Assembly (NCBI GenBank): GCA_022792175.1
Contig: JAAWAN010000026.1
Location: 1-64,000 of the forward strand
Source: Provencibacterium sp.
GTDB taxonomy: Bacteria > Bacillota > Clostridia > Oscillospirales > Ruminococcaceae
Direction of reading: 5' to 3'
DNA length: 64,000 nt
Shown: piece by piece, positions 9,227 to 19,302 of the stretch
Layout: every line of letters begins with the position of its first letter
Numbering within the stretch: position 1 is the first letter of the stretch
Translations under genes and position numbers: made by a program
Notes under the pieces: generated by a model
The model's database searches: none
The model's input: only the letters and a program-made list of their open reading frames with translations
Told to the model about the DNA's origin: nothing

Positions 9227-9976
9227 TTGCTGCAGCTGCAGAATATTTCGGTGGATGTTCCAAACGTCAGGGAAATCCTGCGCGGAATCAGTCTGACGGT
9301 GGAAAAGGGCAGGCTGGTTGTTTTAACCGGCCCGAATGGCGGCGGGAAGTCGACGCTGGCCAAGGTGATTGCCGGCATACAGCCGGTTTCTTCCGGGTCC
9401 ATTTTATTTGACGGGGAGGATATCACCGGCCTGGATATTACCGCGCGAGCCCGCAGGGGGATTGCCTTTGCCTTCCAGCAGCCGGTGCGCTTTAAGGGGA
9501 TAAGCGTCCGGGAACTGCTTTCCCTCTCGGCGGGGGAGACACTCAGCGAGAGCCGGCTTTGCAGCCTGCTGCGGGATGTGGGGCTGTGCGCCCGCGACTA
9601 TATCGACCGGGAGGTGGATGCCAGCCTCTCCGGCGGCGAAATCAAGCGCATTGAGATTGCCTCGGCCCTCTCGCGCCGCGCAAAGCTCACCATCTTTGAT
9701 GAGCCGGAGGCCGGGATCGATCTGTGGAGCTTTCAGAACCTGATCGGCGTTTTTGAGCGGCTGCGCGGGCACATGGAGGGGACGATGATGATTATCTCCC
9801 ATCAGGAGCGCATTCTGGCGGTGGCCGATGAAATCGCTGTTTTGAATGATGGGCGCATTACCGCTTACGGGCCGCGTGAGCAGATTCTTCCTTCCCTTCT
9901 TTCCGGCGGGGAGAAATGCGCCTACTGCCCGGGGCAGGAGGATGGCTGCATCGACAGAGAGGGGGCGAGCGCATGA
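9227..9976 (+). CDS. sufC: SufC-type ABC ATPase for Fe-S cluster assembly
   Basis: A 249-residue ABC ATPase that powers the Fe-S scaffold made with SufB/D-type proteins. Visible are Walker A GPNGGGKST (35-43), the signature SLSGGE (133-138), Walker B TIFDEPEAGID (155-165) and the H-loop ISHQ. The start is TTG at 9227 behind AAGGGG. Unlike standard SufC, the C-terminus carries an extra Cys cluster (Cys231, Cys234, Cys241). The stop overlaps the start of the next gene by four bases. With only SufC and one SufB/D protein, this matches the minimal SUF (Sms) arrangement of anaerobes; no sufS or sufU is in the window. Confidence 0.92.
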   Translation: MLQLQNISVDVPNVREILRGISLTVEKGRLVVLTGPNGGGKSTLAKVIAGIQPVSSGSILFDGEDITGLDITARARRGIAFAFQQPVRFKGISVRELLSLSAGETLSESRLCSLLRDVGLCARDYIDREVDASLSGGEIKRIEIASALSRRAKLTIFDEPEAGIDLWSFQNLIGVFERLRGHMEGTMMIISHQERILAVADEIAVLNDGRITAYGPREQILPSLLSGGEKCAYCPGQEDGCIDREGASA

Positions 9977-10896
9977 ACAGGCTGACAGAGGAGCTGCTTT
10001 CGCTGATTTCCGATTACCGGCCCGGCGGGGAATTCACCGGCGCTTACAATATCCGGGAGGATGGCGGCTGCGCCGGACGGCAGTCGAGCGAAAATATCCT
10101 CATTACCCCGAAGCTGGGCAAACCGGGCATTGATATTCTGGTAAAGCCCGGCACAAAGGGGGAAACGGTTTATATTCCCGCCTGCGTGACCCACAGCGGG
10201 GTGGATGATCTGGTCTATAACGATTTTGTTATCGGGGAAAATGCCGAGGTGACGATTGTCGCCGGCTGCGGCGTTCACACCGAGGGGGAGGAGGAGTCGC
10301 GCCATAACGGCATTCACCATTTCCGGCTGGAGCGGGGGGCGCGGGTGCTCTATCTGGAAAAGCATATCGGCATCGGGATGGGCAGCGGCGCGCGACGGAT
10401 TGACCCGGTTACCCGCATAGAGCTCGGCCCTGACGCCTATATGGAGATGGATACCACTCAGATCGGCGGGGTGGATACCACCGAGCGCGCCACCGAGGCG
10501 GCGGTGGGGGAAGGGGCCAAGCTCTTAATACGCGAAAAGCTGCTCACCGAAGGGGAGCAGACGGCCCACACCGATTTTAAGGTGATGCTCGATGGGGAGG
10601 ACTCCCGGGCGGATGTTGTCTCCCGCTCGGTCGCAAAGGGACAGTCCAGCCAGTCCTTCCGCTCGGTGATGTGCGGAAACAGCCGCTGCGCCGGCCACTC
10701 GGAGTGCGATGCCATTTTGATGGACGGCGCTTCGGTCAGCGCCATCCCCGAGCTCTCGGCCAACCACCTGGATGCTGCGCTGATTCATGAGGCGGCCATC
10801 GGCAAGATTGCAGGCGAGCAGCTCATCAAGCTGATGACGCTCGGGCTCAGCGAGCAGCAGGCGGAGGAGAAGATTATTGATGGCTTCTTAAAATAA
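9973..10896 (+). CDS. SufB/SufD-family Fe-S scaffold protein (minimal SUF)
   Basis: A 307-residue SufBD-domain protein that would form the scaffold complex with SufC. The family core is seen in the C-terminal third: GHSECDAILMDG, AIPELSANHLDA and HEAAIGKIAGEQL, which match the SufB/SufD beta-helix end and the SufC-binding helix. It is clearly shorter than E. coli SufB (about 495 residues), as expected for minimal-system proteins. The ATG at 9973 forms an ATGA overlap with sufC; an in-frame ATG further upstream at 9916 lies inside sufC and is unlikely. A single protein probably acts as a homodimer where SufB-SufD is a heterodimer. Confidence 0.88.
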   Translation: MNRLTEELLSLISDYRPGGEFTGAYNIREDGGCAGRQSSENILITPKLGKPGIDILVKPGTKGETVYIPACVTHSGVDDLVYNDFVIGENAEVTIVAGCGVHTEGEEESRHNGIHHFRLERGARVLYLEKHIGIGMGSGARRIDPVTRIELGPDAYMEMDTTQIGGVDTTERATEAAVGEGAKLLIREKLLTEGEQTAHTDFKVMLDGEDSRADVVSRSVAKGQSSQSFRSVMCGNSRCAGHSECDAILMDGASVSAIPELSANHLDAALIHEAAIGKIAGEQLIKLMTLGLSEQQAEEKIIDGFLK

Positions 10897-10932
10897 CAGC
10901 TGCGGATTTCCTCCAAAAGGAGTGGCTTTGCA

Positions 10933-11594
10933 ATGCCCTTTTCTCAGGCAACCCTTGATTTTCTGTTTGAAAACCGGCTGCAGAACAGCCAGCAGTGGTT
11001 TCATGAGCATAAAAAAGAGTATCAGCAGCTGGTGGTGGCCCCGCTCAAGGAGCTGGTTGTCCGGCTGACGCCGGTGATGCTGGAAATTGACCCGCAGCTT
11101 ACCGCCGAGCCGAAAATTGACCGCACCATTTCCCGCATCTGGCGGGATACCCGCTATTCCCACGATAAATCCTTCTATCGGGACAACATGTGGATAATTT
11201 TCCGGCGGGGGAAGATGCACGGGACCGGGATGCCCGGGCTTTATTTTAAGATTACCCAGTCCGGCTTTGACTATGGCTGCGGCTTTTATCATGCCTCCCC
11301 CGCCTATATGCAGCGGCTGCGGGAGGCGATTCTGGCCGGCGCGCCGCAGGCACGGGCGGCGCTCTCCTGCTTTTTTCTCAGCAGCGCTTTCAAATCGAAG
11401 GCGAATGCTATGCCCGCCCCCATTACCCGGAGCAGCCTGAACAGCTGCGTCTCTGGCTGGAGCGGAAAAACATCTGCTTTTTCTGCGAGAGCAGCGATGG
11501 AGGGCTGCTTTTTTCCGAGCATCTCGCAGAGGAGCTCATTGAGGGCTATCGGATGCTGACGCCCATCTACCGTTTTTTGCTTCAGATATCCTAG
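10933..11594 (+). pseudogene. DUF2461 (TIGR02453) family protein gene with a frameshift
   Basis: The first 148 or so codons encode a typical DUF2461 protein of unknown function, with FLFENRLQNSQQWFHEHK near the N-terminus and the IDRTISRIWRDTRYSHDKS core. The frame then breaks at a run of six T (11371-11376). One extra T would restore the family's C-terminal part: FQIEGECYARPHYPEQ and, later, EELIEGYRMLTPIYRFLL, ending at TAG 11592-11594. The restored protein would be 220 residues, the usual size. As it stands, the open frame runs on in the wrong frame to 11559. This could be a real mutation, slippage or a sequencing error. Confidence 0.85.
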
Positions 11595-11630
11595 CGGTGC
11601 CGGCCGGACTTTTTTGCAAATCCATATTTC

Positions 11631-11674
11631 CCCGGCTGCGGCCCCTTTCTGCAGGGGGCTGCGGCCGGTTTTTT
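11631..11674 (+). terminator. Terminator after the DUF2461 gene
   Basis: A GC-rich stem of about 14 bp with two wobble pairs (11632-11645 with 11654-11668) is followed by TTTTTT. It lies between convergent genes. Confidence 0.75.
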
Positions 11675-12846
11675 CAGCGCCCGGCGGGCTGCTTCTGATA
11701 TTTTCTGGTGACGAGCGGGACAAGGGCCAGCGCGAGCAGAGCAGCCAGAAGGGCGATGCCGCCGAAGGCATAAAAGGCCGGGCGCATGCCGGAAAGGTCG
11801 ATGAGCCGTCCCATGAGCACCGGCCCGGCCGTCATACCCGCCCCATAGATGGCCTGATAGAAGCCCATGGCGGTCGAGCGGCGTCCGGTGTCGACATATT
11901 TGATGCAGTCGGCTGTCAGCACCGAATAGATGGTGGCTGCGGCAAAGCCGGCAACGATCTGCGCGAGGTATAAAGTCCACATATTTTGGGCAAAGCCGAC
12001 CATGGCGCAGTAGAGCGCGAGCAGGGTGAAGGCGGCGGTGAGCAGCGGGCGGCTGCCGAGCCGGCGGGCGAAGGCGCTGCTGACAAAGCCGGCGGTAAAA
12101 ATCTGGGCGGCAGTAAACAGGCAGGAGGAGATGCCGATTTCCACCGGGGAGGCGCCCATCGTGCGCGCCACCTCGGAGGTGAAGGAGAAGGCGGTCGCCT
12201 GAATCATCATCTGCTGGAAGATGGCCAGCAGCGCCGGAACGAGCACCGAGATTTCCCCAAACACCCGCAGCAGCTCGGGAATGCTCTGCGCCTGCCTTTT
12301 GACCTTTACCTCCCCGATAAAAAAGGAGCAGGCGACGGCGGCGACGCCGGTCAGGCAGCTCATCAGAAGCGGGGCACGGTAGCCCCACAGCATGGCGGCG
12401 GCGCTGCCCAAAAAGAAGGCCAGCAGCTTGCCGCTGTTGTTAAAGGCGTTGATCTGCGCGATGGCCTTCTGCCCATCCTCCGGCGGGAAATAACCGGTAT
12501 AAAGAATGGTGAAGCCCACCCAGGTGGAGGCGGCCACCCCGGCCAGAATCCGGAAGAAAAACATCAGCGGCACATTCTGTGTCAGGTAGAGGCCGATGGA
12601 AGAAACGGTGGTAAAAAAGCAGCCCGCTACGACAATCCACTTATACTGGCTGGTAAGGTCCGCAAAAATGCCCAGCGGCACCCGGACGCACAGCTGGGTA
12701 AACCCATAGCATCCGACCAGAAAGCCGATGATGGTAGCCGTCAGCCCGAGGGTGCGCAGATAGGGGGTGAAAAACGGGACGTGGCAGTATTCCGATGCCC
12801 AGAAAAAGGCGGTAGTCAGTCCCATTATCCATCTGTTTCTTTTCAT
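11674..12846 (-). CDS. Major facilitator superfamily transporter
   Basis: A 390-residue MFS protein whose hydrophobic profile suits 12 membrane helices. The loop between helices 2 and 3, RVPLGIFADLTSQYKW, is the usual place of the MFS motif A but is divergent. The two halves are joined by a basic linker near residue 190 (EVKVKRQAQS). It resembles drug or sugar efflux permeases of Firmicutes, but the substrate is not visible. It is a single gene on the minus strand, with GGAG upstream of ATG 12846. Confidence 0.85.
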   Translation of the reverse strand: MKRNRWIMGLTTAFFWASEYCHVPFFTPYLRTLGLTATIIGFLVGCYGFTQLCVRVPLGIFADLTSQYKWIVVAGCFFTTVSSIGLYLTQNVPLMFFFRILAGVAASTWVGFTILYTGYFPPEDGQKAIAQINAFNNSGKLLAFFLGSAAAMLWGYRAPLLMSCLTGVAAVACSFFIGEVKVKRQAQSIPELLRVFGEISVLVPALLAIFQQMMIQATAFSFTSEVARTMGASPVEIGISSCLFTAAQIFTAGFVSSAFARRLGSRPLLTAAFTLLALYCAMVGFAQNMWTLYLAQIVAGFAAATIYSVLTADCIKYVDTGRRSTAMGFYQAIYGAGMTAGPVLMGRLIDLSGMRPAFYAFGGIALLAALLALALVPLVTRKYQKQPAGR

Positions 12847-13144
12847 AGGAGCCTCCGTTTCCGCCGGAAAGCAGCCCGGCAGCTTATTTTCAGCCGGGCA
12901 GCGGATGGGACCGTCTCCGGCAGGCTGCTCTGCAGGACAGGCACAGTCTTCCCGTTATTTTAGCACACTTCCCCGGCAGGTTCCAGTGCGGCAGGCAAAA
13001 GGGCACAATATTTGGAGCTTAGGGTTAATAAATTTGATAAACAGGAGAAATATCTGGTAAAAACAGAAAAAGCCGCCGCAAGCGGATGCCTGCAGTCGGC
13101 TGGACAAATAAAGGAGCGTTGCAAATTATTTGTCCGGTTTGCAG

Positions 13145-13186
13145 AAGGGTCTGCTGCAAAATGCAAACATTTTGCAGCAGACCCTT
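13145..13186. terminator. Long palindromic terminator, repeat copy 2
   Basis: A perfect 19-bp stem (13145-13163 with 13168-13186) with the loop CAAA. Its arms are identical to the inner 19 bases of the hairpin at 4666-4711. It directly follows the small gene on the minus strand. Confidence 0.75.
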
Positions 13187-13193
13187 TGTGCCT

Positions 13194-13388
13194 TTAAAGC
13201 CTTTCGACAAACTGGCGCACATCGCGCAGCTCCTCCTGCAGCGATTCGCCGATAGCGTGGGAAAGGGCGTGGTTCAATTCGCTGTAGGGGTTGCCGGCTG
13301 GCTTTTCATCCTCTGCGTGCTGCTCGAGCCGCCCGATGCGGCTGTCCAGCTCGCTGAGGATTTTTTCTTTGATTTGCTCCTGTTTCAT
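13194..13388 (-). CDS. Small hypothetical protein, 64 residues
   Basis: The frame is open further upstream, but the ATG at 13388 has a strong ribosome site (GGAAGG) and the sequence before it looks untranslated. The product is soluble, charged and mostly helical by composition: a Glu/Lys/Arg-rich N-terminal half (KEKILSELDSRIGRLEQH) and a C-terminal helix ending in RQFVERL. I do not recognise a family. It lies 125 bases downstream of the DUF1540 gene on the same strand and is followed at once by the palindromic hairpin. Confidence 0.6.
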   Translation of the reverse strand: MKQEQIKEKILSELDSRIGRLEQHAEDEKPAGNPYSELNHALSHAIGESLQEELRDVRQFVERL

Positions 13389-13513
13389 CAGGAATCTTCC
13401 TTCCTTTTTTGGGAGGGCGGGCCTGCCGGCTTTTGAGGCGAAATTTTCGGGCCTTTTAGCTATAGCCGGATGCAGGTCCTGCAGATGGGGTAGCTCAGAT
13501 AAAAACGGCCTTT

Positions 13514-13687
13514 TTATCTTCTCAGCTCGAACGACTTGCAGTCGGTGCACTGATCGACTGTCGGGTTTCCTTCGTGCGTTCCAACGGTAATGCACTCGAG
13601 CGAGCAGTAGTTTCCGCCGGAGCTGTGGTTTTTGCACTGCTGAACAGTACACTGAATGCACTTGTTTTCGTGGCAGCAGGAATCCAT
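13514..13687 (-). CDS. DUF1540 Cys-rich small protein
   Basis: A 57-residue protein with eight cysteines. They are spaced as in the DUF1540 family: CIQCTVQQCKNHSSGGNYC, later CITVG and finally QCTDCKSF. The pattern suggests metal binding; the family is common in spore-forming Clostridia and its role is not known. The ATG at 13687 has the ribosome site AGGAGG seven bases upstream. The gene is short and easily missed because longer shadow frames overlap it. Confidence 0.85.
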   Translation of the reverse strand: MDSCCHENKCIQCTVQQCKNHSSGGNYCSLECITVGTHEGNPTVDQCTDCKSFELRR

Positions 13688-13833
13688 GTGAACACCTCCT
13701 TTTCATCTGGATTCGGGAATATTTTATCCCGCCTGCAGATAATTATAATCGGCGCGGCCAAAAAGCTTTCTGGAAAGAATACTCTCATTGGGCGGCCGCT
13801 TTCTGGTTTGATAAAACCCGCTGTTTTGCCGGT

Positions 13834-13861
13834 TTGCAAATAAATGGAAATCTGCTATAAT
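13834..13861 (+). promoter_or_regulatory. Upstream promoter of a tandem pair before the DUF362 gene
   Basis: TTGCAA (13834-13839), a 16-base spacer and a perfect TATAAT (13856-13861). Confidence 0.65.
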
Positions 13862-13910
13862 GAAAGCTGTCAGATAGTGCCCGCTGCTCTGCTGCTGTCA
13901 TTTTTCAGGC

Positions 13911-13939
13911 TTGCAGCTTTGCGCCTCAGGCATTATAAT
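13911..13939 (+). promoter_or_regulatory. Downstream promoter of a tandem pair before the DUF362 gene
   Basis: TTGCAG (13911-13916), a 17-base spacer and TATAAT (13934-13939). The leader to ATG 14143 would be about 200 bases. A weak frame starting with TTG at about 14021 runs through the leader into the next gene; I do not call it a gene. Confidence 0.65.
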
Positions 13940-14142
13940 AATCTCAATCGGATAAACGGTGTGGCCTTTATCCGCGGGCCTTACCTGCAATTTCTGTCAA
14001 AGGGCGGGAATTTGCCGTTTGATCGAATTTCAGGACACGGATACAGTGTATCAGAAAGCGGCGGCCTTTCGGGCAGCGTTCGCTGAAAATCAGCTGCGGC
14101 TGGGATATGGCGGCGGCGGGAAAGAATGTGGAGGAAAACAGG

Positions 14143-15240
14143 ATGGAAAAATCAAAGGTCTTTTATACCGACCTGCATGTGAGCTATCGCGAGAATCTGC
14201 TGCAGAAGCTTGACCGGCTGTGTATGGAGGCCGGGATGGGGAATATCGATTTCAAAAACAGGTTTGCCGCCATCAAAATCCACTTTGGCGAGCCGGGCAA
14301 TCTGGCGTTTCTGCGCCCGAACTGGGCGAAGGTGGTAGCCGACCGGGTGAAGGCGCTGGGCGGCAGGCCCTTTCTGACCGACTGCAACACCCTTTATGTC
14401 GGCCGCCGGAAGAATGCGCTGGACCATCTCGATGCCGCCTATGAAAACGGCTACAGCCCCTTTTCGACCGGCTGCCAGGTGATCATTGCCGATGGGCTCA
14501 AGGGAACCGACGAGGTGCTCGTTCCGATAGATGGAGACTATGTAAAAGAGGCGAAAATCGGCCGCGCCGTTATGGATGCCGACATCATCATCAGCCTCAA
14601 TCACTTCAAGTGTCATGAGCTGACCGGCTTCGGCGGCGCGATTAAAAATATCGGAATGGGCTGCGGCTCCCGGGCGGGCAAAATGGAGATGCACTCGGCC
14701 GGCAAGCCAGTTGTTCTCTCCGAACAGTGCATCGGCTGCGGCGCCTGCCGCAAAAACTGTGCGCATGAGGCTATCTCCTTTGTCAGCCGCAGGGCGCAGA
14801 TTGACCATAACCGCTGCGTCGGCTGCGGGCGGTGCATCGGCGTCTGCCCGGAGGATGCCGTGGAAGCGGCGCAGGATGAGGCGAACGATATCGCCTGCAA
14901 AAAGATCTCGGAATATACGCTGGCGGTGCTGAAGGACCGGCCCTCCTTCCATATCAACCTGGTGATGGATATCTCCCCCTTCTGCGACTGCCATGCGGAA
15001 AATGACGTTCCGATTGTGGAAGATATCGGCATGTACGCCTCCTTTGACCCGGTGGCGCTCGATGTTGCCTGCGCCGATGCTGTCAACAGCCTGCCGCCGG
15101 TTCCGGGAAGCGTTCTGGAGGGCAAAACCGGCGTCGACCACTTCGGGGCCGTTCATCCTGCGACCGACTGGCGCGCCGGTATGGAGCATGCCGAAAAGAT
15201 CGGCCTTGGCAGCAGAAGCTATGAGCTGGTGCGCATTTAG
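14143..15240 (+). CDS. DUF362 protein with two [4Fe-4S] ferredoxin motifs
   Basis: A 365-residue protein with an N-terminal DUF362 domain (about 1-185; LNHFKCHELTGFGGAIKNIG is its conserved core). Two bacterial ferredoxin motifs follow, each Cys-x2-Cys-x2-Cys-x3-Cys (CIGCGACRKNC and CVGCGRCIGVC), and then a C-terminal DUF362 segment. Such proteins are cytoplasmic iron-sulphur proteins of unknown function found widely in anaerobes. The ATG at 14143 has GGAGG ten bases upstream. Two good promoters lie in the 310 bases before it. Confidence 0.88.
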   Translation: MEKSKVFYTDLHVSYRENLLQKLDRLCMEAGMGNIDFKNRFAAIKIHFGEPGNLAFLRPNWAKVVADRVKALGGRPFLTDCNTLYVGRRKNALDHLDAAYENGYSPFSTGCQVIIADGLKGTDEVLVPIDGDYVKEAKIGRAVMDADIIISLNHFKCHELTGFGGAIKNIGMGCGSRAGKMEMHSAGKPVVLSEQCIGCGACRKNCAHEAISFVSRRAQIDHNRCVGCGRCIGVCPEDAVEAAQDEANDIACKKISEYTLAVLKDRPSFHINLVMDISPFCDCHAENDVPIVEDIGMYASFDPVALDVACADAVNSLPPVPGSVLEGKTGVDHFGAVHPATDWRAGMEHAEKIGLGSRSYELVRI

Positions 15241-15337
15241 GCTTTTTCGGGCAGTCCGGCGCTCGGCTGCGGCCGGCCGCCGGTTCTGCAGGGCCGGCAG
15301 ATTGAAAGAAAAAATGAGGGCTGCCTGCTGTTTTTAA

Positions 15338-17413
<2,076 letters not shown>

Positions 17414-17444
17414 AAAGAAAATATTCCGGAAAGGAAGGTCGGCT

Positions 17445-17714
17445 ATGAAAATAGATCTGGAAAAGGTGGCGCAGCTCGCGCGGCTGAAGATTGAGCCGGA
17501 AAAGCGGGAGATGTTTGAAAGGCAGCTGCAGTCGATCGTTGAGATGGTGGAAAAACTGCCGCAGATGGAGGAGGCCTATGTGGGGGTGGACCCGGCCCAT
17601 CCGATGCAGCTGCGGGAGGATACCGTGCGCCCGTCGCTGCGCAGAGAGGCGATTCTCGCCAACGCCCCGCAGACTCAGGCCGGGTGTGTGGTCGTACCGA
17701 AAACGGTGGAGTAG
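17445..17714 (+). CDS. gatC: Aspartyl/glutamyl-tRNA amidotransferase subunit C
   Basis: An 89-residue subunit that wraps around and stabilises GatA in the GatCAB complex. That complex turns Glu-tRNA(Gln) and Asp-tRNA(Asn) into Gln-tRNA and Asn-tRNA. The sequence fits the family: the N-terminal helix DLEKVAQLARLKI, the middle QLQSIVEMVEKL and the C-terminal LREDTVRPSL and APQTQAGCVVVPKTVE. The start at 17445 follows GGAAGG. Order and spacing with gatA and gatB are the normal ones. Confidence 0.93.
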   Translation: MKIDLEKVAQLARLKIEPEKREMFERQLQSIVEMVEKLPQMEEAYVGVDPAHPMQLREDTVRPSLRREAILANAPQTQAGCVVVPKTVE

Positions 17715-17812
17715 CCGGAGAAGAGCAAACTTTTCCTTTTCTCCTTAAAGAAGCCGCGGCGGGCCGGATACCGCCGGGGGCCGCGGCCGCTAGAAAGGAA
17801 CGTGAAAAAGAG

Positions 17813-19270
17813 ATGGAACTGTATGAGTTCAGCGCAGTCGAGCTTTCCCGCATGCTGCGCGCGCGCGAGTGCAGCTCGGCAGAGCTCACCCGCTCGGTGC
17901 TCGAGCGGATAGAGAAGGTGGAAAAGCGGGTGCGCGCCTACCTGACGGTTGACCGCGAAGGGGCGCTGGCCGCGGCCGAAAGGGCGGATGAGCGCTTTGC
18001 CGCGGGCGAAACGCTGCCGCCGCTTTCCGGCATCCCGATCGGTGTGAAGGATAATATCTGCACTAGGGGAATGCGCACCACCTGCGCCTCCAAAATGCTT
18101 GATAATTTTGTGCCGCCCTACAATGCGACCGTTATCGAGCGGCTGCAGAGTGCAGGGGCGGTGGTGACCGGAAAACTCAACCTCGATGAGTTCGCGATGG
18201 GCTCCTCCTGCGAAAACTCCCATTTTCAGAAGACGGCCAACCCCCATGATCTCACGCGGGTGCCGGGCGGAAGTTCGGGCGGCTCGGCGGCGGCGCTGGC
18301 CGCAGGCGAGGCGATACTGACCCTCGGCTCAGATACCGGCGGCTCCATCCGCCAGCCTGCCGCCTACTGCGGCATTGTGGGCTTAAAGCCGACCTATGGC
18401 GCTGTCTCCCGCTATGGACTGGTTGCCTTCGCCTCCTCGCTCGATCAGATAGGGCCGATGGCGCGCACCGTTGAGGATGCGGCGCTGCTCTTTTCGGCCA
18501 TCCGCGGCGCGGACAGCCGGGACGCCACCTGCGCGGCGCGGGAATATGCCCCGCTCTCCCTTTCTTCGGATGTGCGCGGCATGCGCATCGGCGTTCCGGA
18601 GGAATATTATGGCGACGGGGTGGAGGCGGCGGTGAAGGCGGCCGTCCATGCGCAGCTGCAGGAGCTGGAAAAGGCCGGGGCGAAGCTTATCCCCATCCGC
18701 CTGCCTAGCACCCCCTATGCGCTCTCCGCCTACTATATCATTTCCTCGGCCGAGGCTTCCTCCAATCTTGCGCGGTATGATGGGGTACGCTATGGTTTTC
18801 GCAGTGAAAGGGTTGAAAACCTGGAGGATGTTTACCTCAACACCCGCAGCGAGGGCTTCGGCGATGAATGTAAGCGCCGGATTATGCTGGGGACCTTCGT
18901 GCTCAGCTCCGGTTATTATGACGCCTACTATAAGCGGGCAAAGCTTTTGCAGCAGCGGATTGCCGCCGAGTTTACCGAGGCCTTTAAAAGCTGCGATGCG
19001 ATTGTTACCCCCACGGCGCCGGACACCGCCTTCCCCTTCGGCGCGCACAGCGATGACCCGCTCAAGATGTATGCGAGCGATATCTGCACGGTAACGGTCA
19101 ATATCGCCGGCCTGCCCGCGGTCAGCATCCCCTGCGGGAAGGATGCGCACGGGCTGCCCATCGGCATGCAGATTATCGGCGGCAAGTTTACCGAGGAGAA
19201 GATTCTTTCGCTGGCCAAGGCCTGCGAGGAGATGGCCGGCGGCTTTAACAGGCTGCCCGCGCTCGACTGA
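17813..19270 (+). CDS. gatA: Aspartyl/glutamyl-tRNA amidotransferase subunit A
   Basis: The amidase subunit (485 residues) that releases ammonia from glutamine and passes it to GatB. The Ser-cisSer-Lys triad is visible at the positions known in GatA enzymes: Lys79 (GVKDN), Ser154 (PGGSSGGS) and Ser178 (SDTGGSIR). The frame is open upstream into gatC, but ATG 17813 fits the family start (MELYEFSAVEL). Ribosome binding may use AGGAA 12 bases upstream. About 100 bases separate it from gatC. Confidence 0.95.
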   Translation: MELYEFSAVELSRMLRARECSSAELTRSVLERIEKVEKRVRAYLTVDREGALAAAERADERFAAGETLPPLSGIPIGVKDNICTRGMRTTCASKMLDNFVPPYNATVIERLQSAGAVVTGKLNLDEFAMGSSCENSHFQKTANPHDLTRVPGGSSGGSAAALAAGEAILTLGSDTGGSIRQPAAYCGIVGLKPTYGAVSRYGLVAFASSLDQIGPMARTVEDAALLFSAIRGADSRDATCAAREYAPLSLSSDVRGMRIGVPEEYYGDGVEAAVKAAVHAQLQELEKAGAKLIPIRLPSTPYALSAYYIISSAEASSNLARYDGVRYGFRSERVENLEDVYLNTRSEGFGDECKRRIMLGTFVLSSGYYDAYYKRAKLLQQRIAAEFTEAFKSCDAIVTPTAPDTAFPFGAHSDDPLKMYASDICTVTVNIAGLPAVSIPCGKDAHGLPIGMQIIGGKFTEEKILSLAKACEEMAGGFNRLPALD

Positions 19271-19302
19271 AAAAAGCCCGCCGGAAAGGAAGGTTAGTGA
19301 AA

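Noticed and set aside
14021-14213. Possible small gene in the DUF362 leader starting with TTG
   Set aside because: No ribosome site and its 3' part runs out of frame into the DUF362 gene.
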